This document shows, piece after piece, positions 15,618 through 24,839 of a stretch of 64,000 nucleotides of DNA. Below the pieces are notes generated by a model. That model made no database searches. It was not told where the DNA came from and saw only the letters and a program-made list of their open reading frames with translations. Within the stretch, counting starts at the first letter, position 1, and the number at the start of each line of letters is the position of its first letter. Origin of the DNA: Pleomorphomonas sp. NRK KF1 (lineage in GTDB: Bacteria > Pseudomonadota > Alphaproteobacteria > Rhizobiales > Pleomorphomonadaceae); the NCBI RefSeq assembly GCF_023721755.1, contig NZ_JAMDLH010000011.1, forward strand, positions 61,624 to 125,623, in the 5' to 3' direction. The translations under genes and the position numbers were made by a program.

Positions 15618-17282
15618 ATGCTGCAGACGCTCGCAATCCGCGACATCGTTCTGATCGAGCGGCTTGAGATCGCCTTCTCCGACGGTCTGACGGTGTTGAC
15701 CGGTGAAACCGGCGCCGGCAAGTCCATCCTGCTTGACGCGCTGTCGCTCGCCCTTGGCGGGCGCGGCGACGCCGGTCTGGTTCGCCATGGCGCCGACCAG
15801 GGACAGGTCACCGCCGTCTTCGATCTGCCGATCGGCCACCCGGCCCGCGCCCTTCTCGTCGAGAACGACCTCGACGATGATGGCGACGTCATCGTCCGCC
15901 GCGTCCAGACCGCCGACGGCCGCACCCGCGCCTTCGTCAACGACCGCGCCGTCTCCGCCAATCTCCTGCGCCAGCTCGGCGCCGCCCTGGTCGAGATCCA
16001 CGGCCAGCACGACGACCGTGCCTTGGTCGATCCCGCCATCCATCGCGGCCTGATCGATGCCTTCGGCGGCCTTGAAGCCGACGTGAAGGCGGTCGCAGCC
16101 GCCCATCGCACCTGGCGCGACGCCGAGAAGGCGCTGGCCGACCTCGAACGCCGCATCGCCGACGCTCGCCGCGAAGGCGACTACCTGCGCGCCTCGGTCG
16201 AGGAGTTGCAGAAACTCGCTCCCGAACCGGGCGAGGAAACGGCGCTGGCCGAGCGTCGCCAGGAAATGATGCGGGCCGAGAAGGTCGCCGTCGACCTGCG
16301 TGAGGCCTACGACCATCTCAACGGCTCCGGCTCGCCGGTGCCCGAGCTGTCCGGCCTGCTGCGCCGCCTGGAGCGCAAGGGCGAGGTGGCGGCGCTGGCC
16401 GGTCCGGCCTTGCAATCGATCTCCACGGCGCTCGACGCGCTGGAAGATGCCCGCGCCGTGTTTGAAGCCGCCCTGCGCGCCGCCGACTTCGACCCGGCCG
16501 AGCTGGAGCGCACCGAGGAGCGGCTGTTCGCCATCCGCGCCGCCGCCCGCAAGTATTCGGTGATGCCCGACGACCTCGGCGCGCTGGCCACCCGCATGGC
16601 CTCGGACCTTGCCGATCTCGACGCCGGCGAGGACAGGCTCAACGCGCTCGCGCAGTCGGCCACCACCGCCCGCGCCGACTACGACAAGCTCGCGGCCAAG
16701 CTGTCGGCCGCCCGCGAGAAGGCGGCCCGCCTTCTGGAGGACGCCGTCGCCGCCGAGTTGCCGTCGCTGAAGCTCGAACGCGCCCGCTTCATCGTCAACC
16801 AGCTGGCCGACCCCGAGACGCGCACCGCCGACGGCATCGACACGCTGGAGTTCTGGGTGCAGACCAACCCCGGCACCCGTCCCGGACCGATGATGAAGGT
16901 GGCCTCAGGCGGCGAACTCAGCCGCTTCCTGCTCGCCCTGAAGGTCTCTCTGGCCGACAAGGGATCGGCCTCGACGCTGGTCTTCGACGAGATCGACACC
17001 GGCGTCGGCGGCGCCGTGGCCGAGGCCATCGGCACCCGTCTGGCCCGCCTCGCCCGCAAGGTGCAGGTGCTCTCCGTCACCCACGCGCCGCAGGTCGCCG
17101 CCCGTGCCGACCATCACTTCCTGATCGCGAAAGACAGCGTCGACGACGGTGCCCGCGTCGCCACCTCGGTATCGCGCCTCCCCGACGGCCACCGCCGCGA
17201 GGAGATCGCCCGCATGCTGGCCGGAAGTCGCATCACCGAGGAAGCCCGCGCCGCCGCCGAGCGGTTGCTCAAGGGGCACTGA
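15618..17282 (+). CDS. recN: DNA repair protein RecN (SMC-like ATPase)
   Basis: A 554-residue SMC-family ATPase acting in double-strand-break repair. The N-terminal Walker A reads TGETGAGKSILLDAL near residue 30. The central part (about 150-360) is a coiled coil with the RecN lobe. The C-terminal half supplies the signature ASGGELSRFLLALK, Walker B TLVFDEIDTGVGGAVAEAIG and the D/H-loop region VLSVTHAPQVAARADHHF. It closely follows bamD and probably shares its transcript. Its last 14 bp overlap the end of the convergent XRE regulator gene. Confidence 0.94.
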   Translation: MLQTLAIRDIVLIERLEIAFSDGLTVLTGETGAGKSILLDALSLALGGRGDAGLVRHGADQGQVTAVFDLPIGHPARALLVENDLDDDGDVIVRRVQTADGRTRAFVNDRAVSANLLRQLGAALVEIHGQHDDRALVDPAIHRGLIDAFGGLEADVKAVAAAHRTWRDAEKALADLERRIADARREGDYLRASVEELQKLAPEPGEETALAERRQEMMRAEKVAVDLREAYDHLNGSGSPVPELSGLLRRLERKGEVAALAGPALQSISTALDALEDARAVFEAALRAADFDPAELERTEERLFAIRAAARKYSVMPDDLGALATRMASDLADLDAGEDRLNALAQSATTARADYDKLAAKLSAAREKAARLLEDAVAAELPSLKLERARFIVNQLADPETRTADGIDTLEFWVQTNPGTRPGPMMKVASGGELSRFLLALKVSLADKGSASTLVFDEIDTGVGGAVAEAIGTRLARLARKVQVLSVTHAPQVAARADHHFLIAKDSVDDGARVATSVSRLPDGHRREEIARMLAGSRITEEARAAAERLLKGH

Positions 17283-18120
17283 CAGCGGCATTAGCCTCCT
17301 CGATCAGCCGCCGCACCTCCGCCGCGACTTCGGGCGTCGCGGGGTTGTAGACCACCATGGAAAGATCCGGCCGCCCGCCGACCACGAACGACGAGTATTC
17401 GAGCGACAACACGCCGAGCGTCGGGTGGCGGAGCGTCTTGGTGCCCTCGCCATTCTGCCCGACTTGCTTCTCGCGCCACATCGTCAGGAACTCCGGGCTG
17501 GCCCGGCTCAGTTCATCGACCAGCGCCTCGACGTTGCCGGACGCGCCGGCCCGGGTTGCGTCGGCACGAAAGGTGGCGACGACGAAGCGGGCGACGCTCT
17601 CCCAATCGAGCTGGCGCGCACGGACCGCGGGATTGCAGAACATCATGCGCAGCACGTTGCGTTCGTGCGGCGCCATAGCGCCGTAGTCGGCGAGCATTAC
17701 GGTGGCTGCCCGGTTCCAGGCGACGACGTCCCAGGTGGCGGTCTTGACGAGCGCCGGGCTGAGCTCCAGCGCGTCGAGCACCCGCTGCAGGCGCGGCGAT
17801 ACCCCCTCGCTCTCGCGGTAGCGCACCTCCGGCGGCCGGCCGAGCGCGATCAGGAACAGGTGCTCGCGCTCGACGTCGGTCAGCATCAGCGCCCTGCCGA
17901 TACGGTCGAGCACGTCGGCCGACGGCGCACCGCCCCGCCCCTGCTCCAGCCAGGTGTACCAGGTGACGGAAACATTGGCCCGCTGGGCCACCTCTTCGCG
18001 CCGGAGGCCCGGCGTTCGCCGGCGCGCCATCGAGAAACCCAGCGCGGCGGCGTCCATGCGGCAGCGCCGATCGCGTAGGAAGGCGCCGAGCGCGTTGTCA
18101 TTGCGAACCTGAGCGTCCAT
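17269..18120 (-). CDS. XRE-family regulator with MmyB-like ligand domain
   Basis: A 283-residue transcription factor. Residues about 10-75 are a Cro/C1-type helix-turn-helix (LGAFLRDRRCRMD; TPGLRREEVAQRANVSVTWYTWLEQGRG). Residues about 105-270 match the MmyB-like ligand domain, a PAS-related fold thought to bind fatty-acid-like ligands (ALVKTATWDVVAWNRAATVMLADY; RNVLRMMF; LEYSSFVVGGRPDLSMVVYNP). These regulators often control a divergent neighbour such as an oxidoreductase; here the divergent gene is a GNAT. A nested palindrome lies 17 bp upstream of the start. Its 3' end overlaps recN tail-to-tail. Confidence 0.88.
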   Translation of the reverse strand: MDAQVRNDNALGAFLRDRRCRMDAAALGFSMARRRTPGLRREEVAQRANVSVTWYTWLEQGRGGAPSADVLDRIGRALMLTDVEREHLFLIALGRPPEVRYRESEGVSPRLQRVLDALELSPALVKTATWDVVAWNRAATVMLADYGAMAPHERNVLRMMFCNPAVRARQLDWESVARFVVATFRADATRAGASGNVEALVDELSRASPEFLTMWREKQVGQNGEGTKTLRHPTLGVLSLEYSSFVVGGRPDLSMVVYNPATPEVAAEVRRLIEEANAAVSAP

Positions 18121-18136
18121 GCGGAATGCCCTTATA

Positions 18137-18163
18137 CCGGGATAATGGCGCCATCTTACCCGG
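18137..18163. promoter_or_regulatory. Candidate operator of the XRE/MmyB regulator
   Basis: A central perfect palindrome ATGGCGCCAT (18145-18154) is flanked by CCGGG (18137-18141) and CCCGG (18159-18163), forming a nearly symmetric 27-bp site immediately upstream of the regulator gene. Its position suggests autoregulation and possibly control of the divergent GNAT gene. Confidence 0.45.
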
Positions 18164-18280
18164 ATGAAGGGCTGAACGAAAAGAGGGCGGGAAACCGGTC
18201 GGCCATACGGGCTGATACCCTTCCCGACGGCGGGAAAAGCATCCTATGATTTCACGAGAAGCCTTAGTCGAGAATCCGAG

Positions 18281-18760
18281 ATGTTGATCCGTCCCGCCAT
18301 GGCCGCCGATGCAGAGGAGGCCGCCTCGGTCCTGCGCCGGTCCATCTGCGATCTCTGCCTGTCCGATCACAGCGGCGATGCCGAGACACTGGCGCAGTGG
18401 CTCGCCAACAAGACCCCGGAGAACGTCCGCGCCTGGATCGAAGCGCCCGACCGCTTCATCGTTGTGGTAGAGGAGAATGGCGCCATTATCGGCGTCGGCG
18501 GCGCCTCGCATTCCGGTGAGATCACGCTGAACTACGTGGCGCCGGAGGCGCGCTTCAGGGGCGTGAGCAAGGCGATCCTCAAATCGCTCGAGGCCTATCT
18601 CAGCCTTCTGGGGTGCCCTGAAATCACGCTGACCAGCACCAAGGCCGCCCGCACCTTCTACATTGCCATGGGCTACGAGGATGCCGAGGCGCAGGACGCC
18701 TCAAATGCGCAGGGCGGCCTGCCGATGCGAAAATCGCTTGGGCCGAAGGAAGCCAGCTGA
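18281..18760 (+). CDS. GNAT-family N-acetyltransferase
   Basis: A 159-residue single-domain acetyltransferase. The fold is recognisable from the N-terminal LIRPAMAADAEEAASVLRRS, the central beta-strands FIVVVEENGAIIGVGGASHSG, and the acetyl-CoA-binding segment LNYVAPEARFRGVSKAILKS, where RFRGVSKA replaces the usual RGxGxG/A. The C-terminal piece KAARTFYIAMGYEDAE is typical. The substrate is unknown. It is divergent from the XRE regulator and 76 bp upstream of pncA on the same strand. Confidence 0.85.
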   Translation: MLIRPAMAADAEEAASVLRRSICDLCLSDHSGDAETLAQWLANKTPENVRAWIEAPDRFIVVVEENGAIIGVGGASHSGEITLNYVAPEARFRGVSKAILKSLEAYLSLLGCPEITLTSTKAARTFYIAMGYEDAEAQDASNAQGGLPMRKSLGPKEAS

Positions 18761-18836
18761 GGCCCGCCAGCTCGCTTGCCGCCTCCCCTTGCCAGTGCAA
18801 TAAATCGAGTCCGACCAGCCAACCCGGAGTCGCGCC

Positions 18837-19460
18837 ATGCCTTCCTCCACCACCGCCCTCATCGTCGTCGACGTTCAGAACGACTTCTGCCCCGGCGGCG
18901 CGCTGGCGGTCGGCGGCGGCCACGCCATCGTGCCCGTGATCAACGCGCTGGTGCCCCGCTACGAGCAGGTGGTGGTCACCCAGGACTGGCACCCCAAGGG
19001 GCACGCCTCCTTCGCCTCCGCCCACCACGGCTGCGAACCCTTCGACACCATCGACATGCCCTATGGCACGCAGGTGCTGTGGCCCGACCACTGCGTGCAG
19101 GGCACGCCCGGCGCCGACCTGCATCCCGACCTCGTCGTGACCTCCGCCCAGCTCGTCATCCGCAAGGGTTGGCATCAGGGCGTCGACAGCTATTCCGCCT
19201 TCCGCGAAGCCGACCGCGAAACGCTGACCGGCCTCGCCGGTTATCTCAGGGAGCGGGGCGTCGACGAGGTTCACGTCGTCGGCCTCGCCACCGACTATTG
19301 CGTCGGCTGGACGGCGCTGGATGCGGCCGGCGCCGGCTTCAAGGTGACCGTGATCGAGGACGCCTGTCGCGCCATCGACCTCTCCGGCTCGCTGAAACGG
19401 GCCTGGGCCGACATGGCCGCTGCCGGCATCGCGCGGACCACGAGCGACCGGATCGTTTAG
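18837..19460 (+). CDS. pncA: Nicotinamidase (bifunctional pyrazinamidase type)
   Basis: A 207-residue cysteine hydrolase converting nicotinamide to nicotinate for NAD salvage. The catalytic triad is visible: Asp12 in LIVVDVQNDFCPGGALAV, Lys in VIRKGWHQGVDSYSAF, and the nucleophile Cys in VGLATDYCVGWTALDA. Metal ligands lie in TQDWHPKGHASF (Asp, His, His). Length and motif order are those of the E. coli PncA class. It is preceded by a short gap after the GNAT gene and followed by the palindromic region controlling azlCD. Confidence 0.93.
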   Translation: MPSSTTALIVVDVQNDFCPGGALAVGGGHAIVPVINALVPRYEQVVVTQDWHPKGHASFASAHHGCEPFDTIDMPYGTQVLWPDHCVQGTPGADLHPDLVVTSAQLVIRKGWHQGVDSYSAFREADRETLTGLAGYLRERGVDEVHVVGLATDYCVGWTALDAAGAGFKVTVIEDACRAIDLSGSLKRAWADMAAAGIARTTSDRIV

Positions 19461-19529
19461 GATTGTTGCGGCGGCGGGCGGTCATTTTCTCGGATATTGC
19501 GGTTTTCGGGTGGACAGTGCCCCAATAAT

Positions 19530-19571
19530 AGGTCATACACGCTGACCTATAAAGGTCAGCCATATTGACCT
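19530..19571. promoter_or_regulatory. Tandem palindromic operators upstream of azlCD
   Basis: Two identical-architecture sites occur: AGGTCA-N7-TGACCT at 19530-19548 and again at 19553-19571, offset by 23 bp (about two helical turns). The second half of the first site and the first half of the second also form TGACCT-ATAA-AGGTCA. The block ends 15 bp before the azlC ATG and would overlap the promoter or block the ribosome-site region. The regulator is not encoded next door; an Lrp/AsnC-, GntR- or MarR-type dimer would fit. Confidence 0.6.
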
Positions 19572-19585
19572 AAGGAAAGCTGGAC

Positions 19586-20305
19586 ATGACAACACCTCTC
19601 GCCGACTTCCGGGCCGGTCTGGTGGCGGTTTTTCCAACCGTCGCTGCCGCCGTGCCCTTTGCCCTTATCCTCGGCCAGCAGGCGACGGCCAAGGGCCTGA
19701 CGCCGGCCGAGATGCTCGCCATGTCGTCCATCGTCTTCGCCGGGTCCTCGCAGCTCATCGCCGTGGGCCTGTGGAGCACGCCGGCGCCAGTCGCCGCGCT
19801 GGCGCTGATGGCCTTTCTGGTCAATCTCCGCCATACGCTGATGGGCGCCTCGCTGTCGGGCAAGATCGCCCACTTCGGCCGCCTGCGCTGGGTCGCTGCC
19901 TTCCTGCTCACCGACGAGGCCTGGGCGCTCAGCGAGCGTCGCGCCCTCGACCGGCCGATCAGCCGCACCTTCTACTTCACCGTGGCGCTGACCATGTTCT
20001 TCTTCTGGCAAACCGCCTCGGTGCTCGGCACCGTCTTCGGCGCCTATCTCGAACACCCCGAGGCCTGGGGGCTCGACTTCGCCTTCCCGGCCATCTTCAT
20101 CGCACTTGCCCTCGGCTTCTGGAAGGGCGCCCGTCGCACCGGTCCGGTGCTGGTGGCAAGCGCCGTCGTGGCGGTCGCCGTCCACGCCACGGTGCCGGGT
20201 GCCTGGTACGTGATCGCCGGCGCTATCGCCGGCATCTCCGCCGCCGTGATCACCGCGCCGCGTGAGCGGCCCGCCAAGGCTCTGGCCGGGGAGACGACGC
20301 GATGA
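19586..20305 (+). CDS. azlC: AzlC-family branched-chain amino acid exporter, large subunit
   Basis: A 239-residue inner-membrane protein with five or six hydrophobic segments. Family motifs are the N-terminal FRAGLVAVFPTVAAAVPFALILG, SSIVFAGSSQLIAVGLW and FLVNLRHTLMGASLSG. With AzlD it forms the two-component exporter that relieves excess branched-chain amino acids (also called YgaZ/YgaH or BrnFE). A strong ribosome site AAGGAAAG precedes the ATG. It overlaps azlD by ATGA. Two tandem palindromes just upstream suggest tight transcriptional control. Confidence 0.92.
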   Translation: MTTPLADFRAGLVAVFPTVAAAVPFALILGQQATAKGLTPAEMLAMSSIVFAGSSQLIAVGLWSTPAPVAALALMAFLVNLRHTLMGASLSGKIAHFGRLRWVAAFLLTDEAWALSERRALDRPISRTFYFTVALTMFFFWQTASVLGTVFGAYLEHPEAWGLDFAFPAIFIALALGFWKGARRTGPVLVASAVVAVAVHATVPGAWYVIAGAIAGISAAVITAPRERPAKALAGETTR

Positions 20306-20601
20306 CCATCGATCCCGTCAACTTCGCCGCCATCCTGGCCATGGGCGCCCTCACCTATTTCACGCGCATCCTCGGCTTCCTGATCGCCGACCGGCTGCCG
20401 AAGTCGGGCCCGGTCCGCGTCGCCCTCGACGCGCTGCCGCCCGCCGTGCTGGTGGCCGTCATCGCCCCCATCGTCATGTCCGGCCCCATCGAGGCGGCGG
20501 CCGGTCTGGTGGTGCTCCTCCTGGCGCTGCGGCTGCCGCTGATCGCCACGGTCGCCATCGGAGTCGCCGTCGCCGCGCTGTTGCGGTTCGCCTTTCTCTG
20601 A
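20302..20601 (+). CDS. azlD: AzlD-family branched-chain amino acid exporter, small subunit
   Basis: A 99-residue membrane protein with three to four hydrophobic helices (FAAILAMGALTYFTRILGFLI; LDALPPAVLVAVIAPIV; AAAGLVVLLLALRLPLIATV). The Arg in TYFTRILGF and the Pro-rich ALPPAVLVA segment are characteristic of AzlD/YgaH. It is coupled to azlC by a 4-bp overlap and ends just before a bidirectional terminator shared with ftsZ. Confidence 0.92.
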   Translation: MTIDPVNFAAILAMGALTYFTRILGFLIADRLPKSGPVRVALDALPPAVLVAVIAPIVMSGPIEAAAGLVVLLLALRLPLIATVAIGVAVAALLRFAFL

Positions 20602-20619
20602 CGCGCCCCAAATAGAAAG

Positions 20620-20650
20620 AGGCCCGCGAAGTCGCCTTCGCGGGCCTTTG
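20620..20650. terminator. Bidirectional terminator between azlD and ftsZ
   Basis: Perfect 12-bp stem AGGCCCGCGAAG / CTTCGCGGGCCT with a TCGC loop, followed by TTTGTCTTTTT on the plus strand and preceded by A-rich AAATAGAAAG, which reads as a T-rich tail on the minus strand. It can end both azlCD and the whole dcw transcript. Confidence 0.9.
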
Positions 20651-20672
20651 TCTTTTTACGCTCGTGACCGGA

Positions 20673-22487
20673 TCACTTGCGGCGGAGGAAGGCCGGGATC
20701 TCCATGTCGTCGTCGGCGGCGCGCGGCGCCGGCTGCGGCGCCATGCGGCCCTGCTGGTCGAGGCGGCCGGCGGCTCCCTGGACCGGCGCGGCCGGACGCT
20801 TCACGAACTCGCTCGCCGCCGAGGGGCGCACGGCCGGCTGCGGGGCAGCGGCGCGCGGCGCTTCGGGCTGCGCCTCTTCCTCGCGACGGCCGAGGCCGAC
20901 GGTGGCGAGGCGGCGGAGCAGGCCGAGCGGACGGCGCTCTTCGTCGTGGTCTTCCGGGTGCACCTGCACCGAGGCGGCCTGACGCTGGGCGATCGGCGGG
21001 AACTCCTCGATCGACGGCACACGGCTGCGCTGGGCGACGGCCGACGGACGCTCGGCGACCGGCGGCACGTAGGGCTGCTGGGCAGGCGCCGGCTCGGCGG
21101 CACGGACCGACTGCGGCTGGGCGGCCGGCGCGGGCGCGTCGTAGTGGTTCATCGCCGGCTCGTAGGGCTCGATCGACACGCGCGGATCGTGCGGCGTCGT
21201 GACGGAGCGAACCGGTTCGGGTTCGATGGCCGCCTCGGGCAGCGCCAGCGCCGCTTCGATGGCTTCGACGGAGACCTGCGCGGCAGCGGCGGCGGCCTGG
21301 GTGTAGTTCGGAACCGGCGCGGGCGCAGGGGCGATCGACGCGGCCGGGGCGGCCTCGCGGATCACCGCCGGGCGCACGGCCGGCTGGTTAAAAGGCTGCC
21401 GCACCTCCTGAGCCGCGACGGCGGCGGCAGCAGAGGTGGTCACCTGAACGGGGCGGGTCGGCGAGGTGCGCCCCACGGCATCGGCGCTGTTGTTGCGGAC
21501 GACCGATTCCTGACGAACCAGCTCCGGCTCGATGCCGGTGGCGACCACGGACACGCGGATCATGCCTTCCATGGTGTCGTCGAAGGTGGCGCCAAGAATG
21601 ATGTTGGCTTCGGAGTCCACTTCCTCGCGGATGCGGGTGGCCGCTTCGTCGACCTCGAACAGCGTCAGATCCTTGCCGCCGGTGATCGAGATCAGGAGGC
21701 CCTGCGCCCCCTGCATCGACACTTCGTCGAGCAGCGGGTTGGCGATCGCCGCCTCGGCGGCCTGGATGGCGCGCTTCTCGCCGGAGGCTTCGCCGGTGCC
21801 CATCATCGCCTTGCCCATGCCGCGCATGATCGAGCGGACGTCGGCGAAGTCGAGGTTGATCAGGCCTTCCTTGACCATCAGGTCGGTGATGCAGGCAACG
21901 CCCGAGTAGAGCACCTGGTCGGCCATCGCGAAGGCGTCGGCGAAGGTGGTGCGCTCGTTGGCGATGCGGAACAGGTTCTGGTTGGGGATGCAGATCAGCG
22001 TGTCGACCGAGTTCTGCAGCTCCTGGATGCCGGCGTCGGCGATCTTCATGCGGCGGGCGCCTTCGAACTGGAAGGGCTTGGTGGTGACGCCGACGGTGAG
22101 GATGCCGTGCTCGCGGGCCGCGCGGGCGATCACCGGCGCCGCGCCAGTACCCGTGCCGCCGCCCATGCCGCAGGTGATGAACACCATGTGGCTGCCGGCG
22201 AGGTGGTCGTTGATCTCGTCGATCACTTCCTCGGCGGCCGCGCGGCCGACTTCCGGCTGCGAACCGGCGCCAAGGCCCTCGGTGACGGCGACGCCCATCT
22301 GGATGATGCGTTCGGCCCGAGAGGACGCCAGAGCCTGCGCATCGGTGTTCGCCACGACGAACTCGACGCCCTGCAGGCCGGACTGAATCATGTTGTTGAC
22401 GGCGTTGCCGCCGGCACCGCCGACACCGAAGACGGTGATTCTCGGCTTGAGCTCCGTGAGGTCGGGCATCTTTAGGTTAATCGTCAT
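20673..22487 (-). CDS. ftsZ: Cell division GTPase FtsZ
   Basis: A 604-residue tubulin homologue forming the Z ring. The GTPase core covers residues about 15-320, with the GTP loop GGGTGTG at 109-115 and the T7 loop region [13 protein letters not shown] near 210. A long Ala/Pro-rich disordered linker (about 325-590) follows, typical of alphaproteobacteria. The conserved C-terminal peptide [13 protein letters not shown] binds FtsA and other partners. The ATG at 22487 has GAGG 8 bases upstream; an in-frame ATG seven codons earlier is less supported. It is the last gene of the dcw cluster, 130 bp after ftsA and 23 bp before a strong terminator. Confidence 0.96.
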   Translation of the reverse strand: MTINLKMPDLTELKPRITVFGVGGAGGNAVNNMIQSGLQGVEFVVANTDAQALASSRAERIIQMGVAVTEGLGAGSQPEVGRAAAEEVIDEINDHLAGSHMVFITCGMGGGTGTGAAPVIARAAREHGILTVGVTTKPFQFEGARRMKIADAGIQELQNSVDTLICIPNQNLFRIANERTTFADAFAMADQVLYSGVACITDLMVKEGLINLDFADVRSIMRGMGKAMMGTGEASGEKRAIQAAEAAIANPLLDEVSMQGAQGLLISITGGKDLTLFEVDEAATRIREEVDSEANIILGATFDDTMEGMIRVSVVATGIEPELVRQESVVRNNSADAVGRTSPTRPVQVTTSAAAAVAAQEVRQPFNQPAVRPAVIREAAPAASIAPAPAPVPNYTQAAAAAAQVSVEAIEAALALPEAAIEPEPVRSVTTPHDPRVSIEPYEPAMNHYDAPAPAAQPQSVRAAEPAPAQQPYVPPVAERPSAVAQRSRVPSIEEFPPIAQRQAASVQVHPEDHDEERRPLGLLRRLATVGLGRREEEAQPEAPRAAAPQPAVRPSAASEFVKRPAAPVQGAAGRLDQQGRMAPQPAPRAADDDMEIPAFLRRK

Positions 22488-22617
22488 GGTTGCCTCGTTA
22501 TTCTGCAAGCGGCTCTCGCCGATACGTCCTCTGTCCTCAAATCAGCGGCCGCCGCTGCAACCGCACGCTACTTTCCCACGCCTGTTACGCACCGATCCGC
22601 GCCGTTGCCGGCGCGGG

Positions 22618-23934
22618 TCAGAAACTCTCCCGAAACCACGCTCCCATGCGGGAAACGAAGCCGCCGTTGGCGGCCAACGCCATCGATTTTCGCCGGCCGG
22701 AAAACTGTTCGATCTGCGCCACCTGCGGATAGATCATCAGACCCACCGCCGTGGCGAAGGCTGATCCACGCGCCGCTTCCGGCAAGCCGGCGACGCCGAC
22801 CGGCCGACCGAGACGGACGTTGCGGCCCAGCACCTTGCGGGCAAGTTCCGGCAGGCCGGTCAGCTGGCTGGCGCCACCGGTCAGCACGACGCGCCGGCCG
22901 ACGCGACCCGCGAATCCCGAGGCGTGCAACCGATCGCGCACCACCTCAAGAGTCTCCTCGACGCGCGGACGAATGATTTCGACCAGTTGCGCGCGAGTCA
23001 CTTGATGGGCCACGTCGTCGTCGCCCACCGGCTCGACGGTGACCATGTCGCGTTCGTCGCTGTCGGTGGCGATCACCGAACCGTAGAGCGCCTTGATGCG
23101 CTCGGCGTCGACGAGGCGGGCCGACAGCGCCCTCGCCAGATCCATGGTGACGTGATGGCCGCCCAGGCCGAAGGCGTCGACATGGACGCACTGGCCATCG
23201 GCGAACACGGAAATCTTGGTGGTGCCGCCGCCGATGTCGACGCAGGCGACGCCCATCTGCGTCTCGTCGTCGACCAGCGTCGACAGGCCCGAAGCATAGG
23301 GAGTGGCGACCATGGTCTCAACTTCGAGATGCGCCCGGTTGACCGAAATCTCGAGATTGCGCAGCGGCACGGCGTCGGCCGAGACCAGATGCGTGTCGAC
23401 CGACAGCGACGAGCCGATCATGCCGCGCGGATCGCGGATGCCGCGGTTGTTGTCGAGCGCGTAGCCGATCGGCAGCGCGTGAACGATGGTGCGGCCGTCC
23501 TTGACCTTGTAGGACGCACCGATCTCCAGCACGCGCTGGATATCGTGCTCGCTGACTTCCGAGCCGGACAGATCGTACTTGACCGAGAAGGTCTCCGAAC
23601 CGAGCCGGCCGCAGGACAGCGAGACGATCAGGGACTCGACGGTCAGGCCGGCCATGCGCTCGGCCGCGTCGACGGCGAGGCGGATCGCCTTCTCGGCCTG
23701 GTCGAGGTCGACAACCGCGCCGGCCTTGATGCCGCGCGAGCGCTGATAGCCGAAACCGAGCACTTCGATGAGATGGGTGCGGCCGGGCAGAATGTCGCCG
23801 ATCGGCCGCGGCGTCAGCCGGGCGATGACACAGCAGATCTTGGAGGTGCCGACATCGAGCACCGAAACGATGACCGGCCGCTTGGGCGGCAGCGGCCGCA
23901 TGCGCTGAACGCGGGCGTCGGATGCGTGCGTCAT
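22618..23934 (-). CDS. ftsA: Cell division protein FtsA (actin-like)
   Basis: A 438-residue actin-family ATPase that tethers FtsZ to the membrane. Phosphate-binding motifs are VSVLDVGTSKICCVIARL near residue 25 and CVDIGGGTTKISVF near 225, with adenosine motif RVVLTGGASQLTGLPELA near 365. The C-terminus GFVSRMGAWFRESF is the amphipathic membrane-targeting helix. The start at 23934 overlaps ftsQ by 4 bp (ATGA). The open frame continues upstream inside ftsQ, but the conserved N-terminus supports this start. Confidence 0.95.
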   Translation of the reverse strand: MTHASDARVQRMRPLPPKRPVIVSVLDVGTSKICCVIARLTPRPIGDILPGRTHLIEVLGFGYQRSRGIKAGAVVDLDQAEKAIRLAVDAAERMAGLTVESLIVSLSCGRLGSETFSVKYDLSGSEVSEHDIQRVLEIGASYKVKDGRTIVHALPIGYALDNNRGIRDPRGMIGSSLSVDTHLVSADAVPLRNLEISVNRAHLEVETMVATPYASGLSTLVDDETQMGVACVDIGGGTTKISVFADGQCVHVDAFGLGGHHVTMDLARALSARLVDAERIKALYGSVIATDSDERDMVTVEPVGDDDVAHQVTRAQLVEIIRPRVEETLEVVRDRLHASGFAGRVGRRVVLTGGASQLTGLPELARKVLGRNVRLGRPVGVAGLPEAARGSAFATAVGLMIYPQVAQIEQFSGRRKSMALAANGGFVSRMGAWFRESF

Positions 23935-24839
23935 GCGCCCTGCTCCCGCTTCTTGAGGGCCTTGTTGCGCGCCGCCACCAGCTCGTCGCGGGCCTTGCGC
24001 GCCTCGTCGCTGAGGCGAACCACCAGCCGGTCGGGCAGGCGCAGGTCGACGACGGTGATGTCGCGGTCGAGCAGGCCGGATTCCTTGTCGGTTTCCTGCA
24101 GCTCGGTCACCGCCTTCTGCGCATTCACTTCCGGCAGCATCACCTGCACGCCATTGTCGAGGAACAGGTCCCAGCGCCGGTCGGAGACCAGCATCGAGGC
24201 GCGCACCTTCTTCTGCAGGTCCGGCACGTCGTCGAGCAGCGAGGTGATCTCGGCGACCTTGAGCTGGGCGCCCTCGCCCACCACGCGCGGCAGACGGGAA
24301 TAGCGGGTTTCGAGACGGTCGGTGATGACCTTGCCGGCGCTGTCGATCACCACCACGGGCGCGTCGATCGTCGGCTGCCACAGGGCGGCCGGCACGCGCT
24401 CTTCGATGATCACCCGGAGCGTACCGGGATAAAGCTTCATGACCGAGACGTCCTTCACCCAGGGAATGGATTGCAGGCGCTCGCGGGCGGCGGCGGCGTC
24501 ATAGAAGAACAGCGACTGGCCCGAATGGATCGACAGGGTGTCGAGCACGTCGGCCTCGTCGATCTCGCGCTGCCCGGTGATGCGGACGGCGGAGACGCGG
24601 AAGCCGAGCTCGGCGGTGGTGTCGTTCAGAACTTCGCCGGTACGGTCCGACAGCACCATGCCGTAGGCGCCCCAGGCGAGAAGATAGGCGACGGACATGG
24701 CGACGCCGGCGCCGCGCGGCAGCGCCGCGAGCAGGCCGGCCGGACGCCAGACGGGCTTGCGACGCAGGCGCGAAACACCGCGACGACCGAAGAGGAAGAA
24801 CCTCTTTCGCCCCGCCGGCTTCGCCATGCCTGTCGTCAT
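23931..24839 (-). CDS. ftsQ: Cell division protein FtsQ
   Basis: A 302-residue bitopic divisome protein linking early and late division proteins. A basic cytoplasmic N-terminus ([22 protein letters not shown]) is followed by one transmembrane helix near residues 45-68 and a periplasmic POTRA domain ([41 protein letters not shown]) and beta domain. The start at 24839 forms an ATGA overlap with the ddlB stop, so it is preferred over the ATG ten codons upstream. The gene ends overlapping ftsA. Confidence 0.94.
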   Translation of the reverse strand: MTTGMAKPAGRKRFFLFGRRGVSRLRRKPVWRPAGLLAALPRGAGVAMSVAYLLAWGAYGMVLSDRTGEVLNDTTAELGFRVSAVRITGQREIDEADVLDTLSIHSGQSLFFYDAAAARERLQSIPWVKDVSVMKLYPGTLRVIIEERVPAALWQPTIDAPVVVIDSAGKVITDRLETRYSRLPRVVGEGAQLKVAEITSLLDDVPDLQKKVRASMLVSDRRWDLFLDNGVQVMLPEVNAQKAVTELQETDKESGLLDRDITVVDLRLPDRLVVRLSDEARKARDELVAARNKALKKREQGA

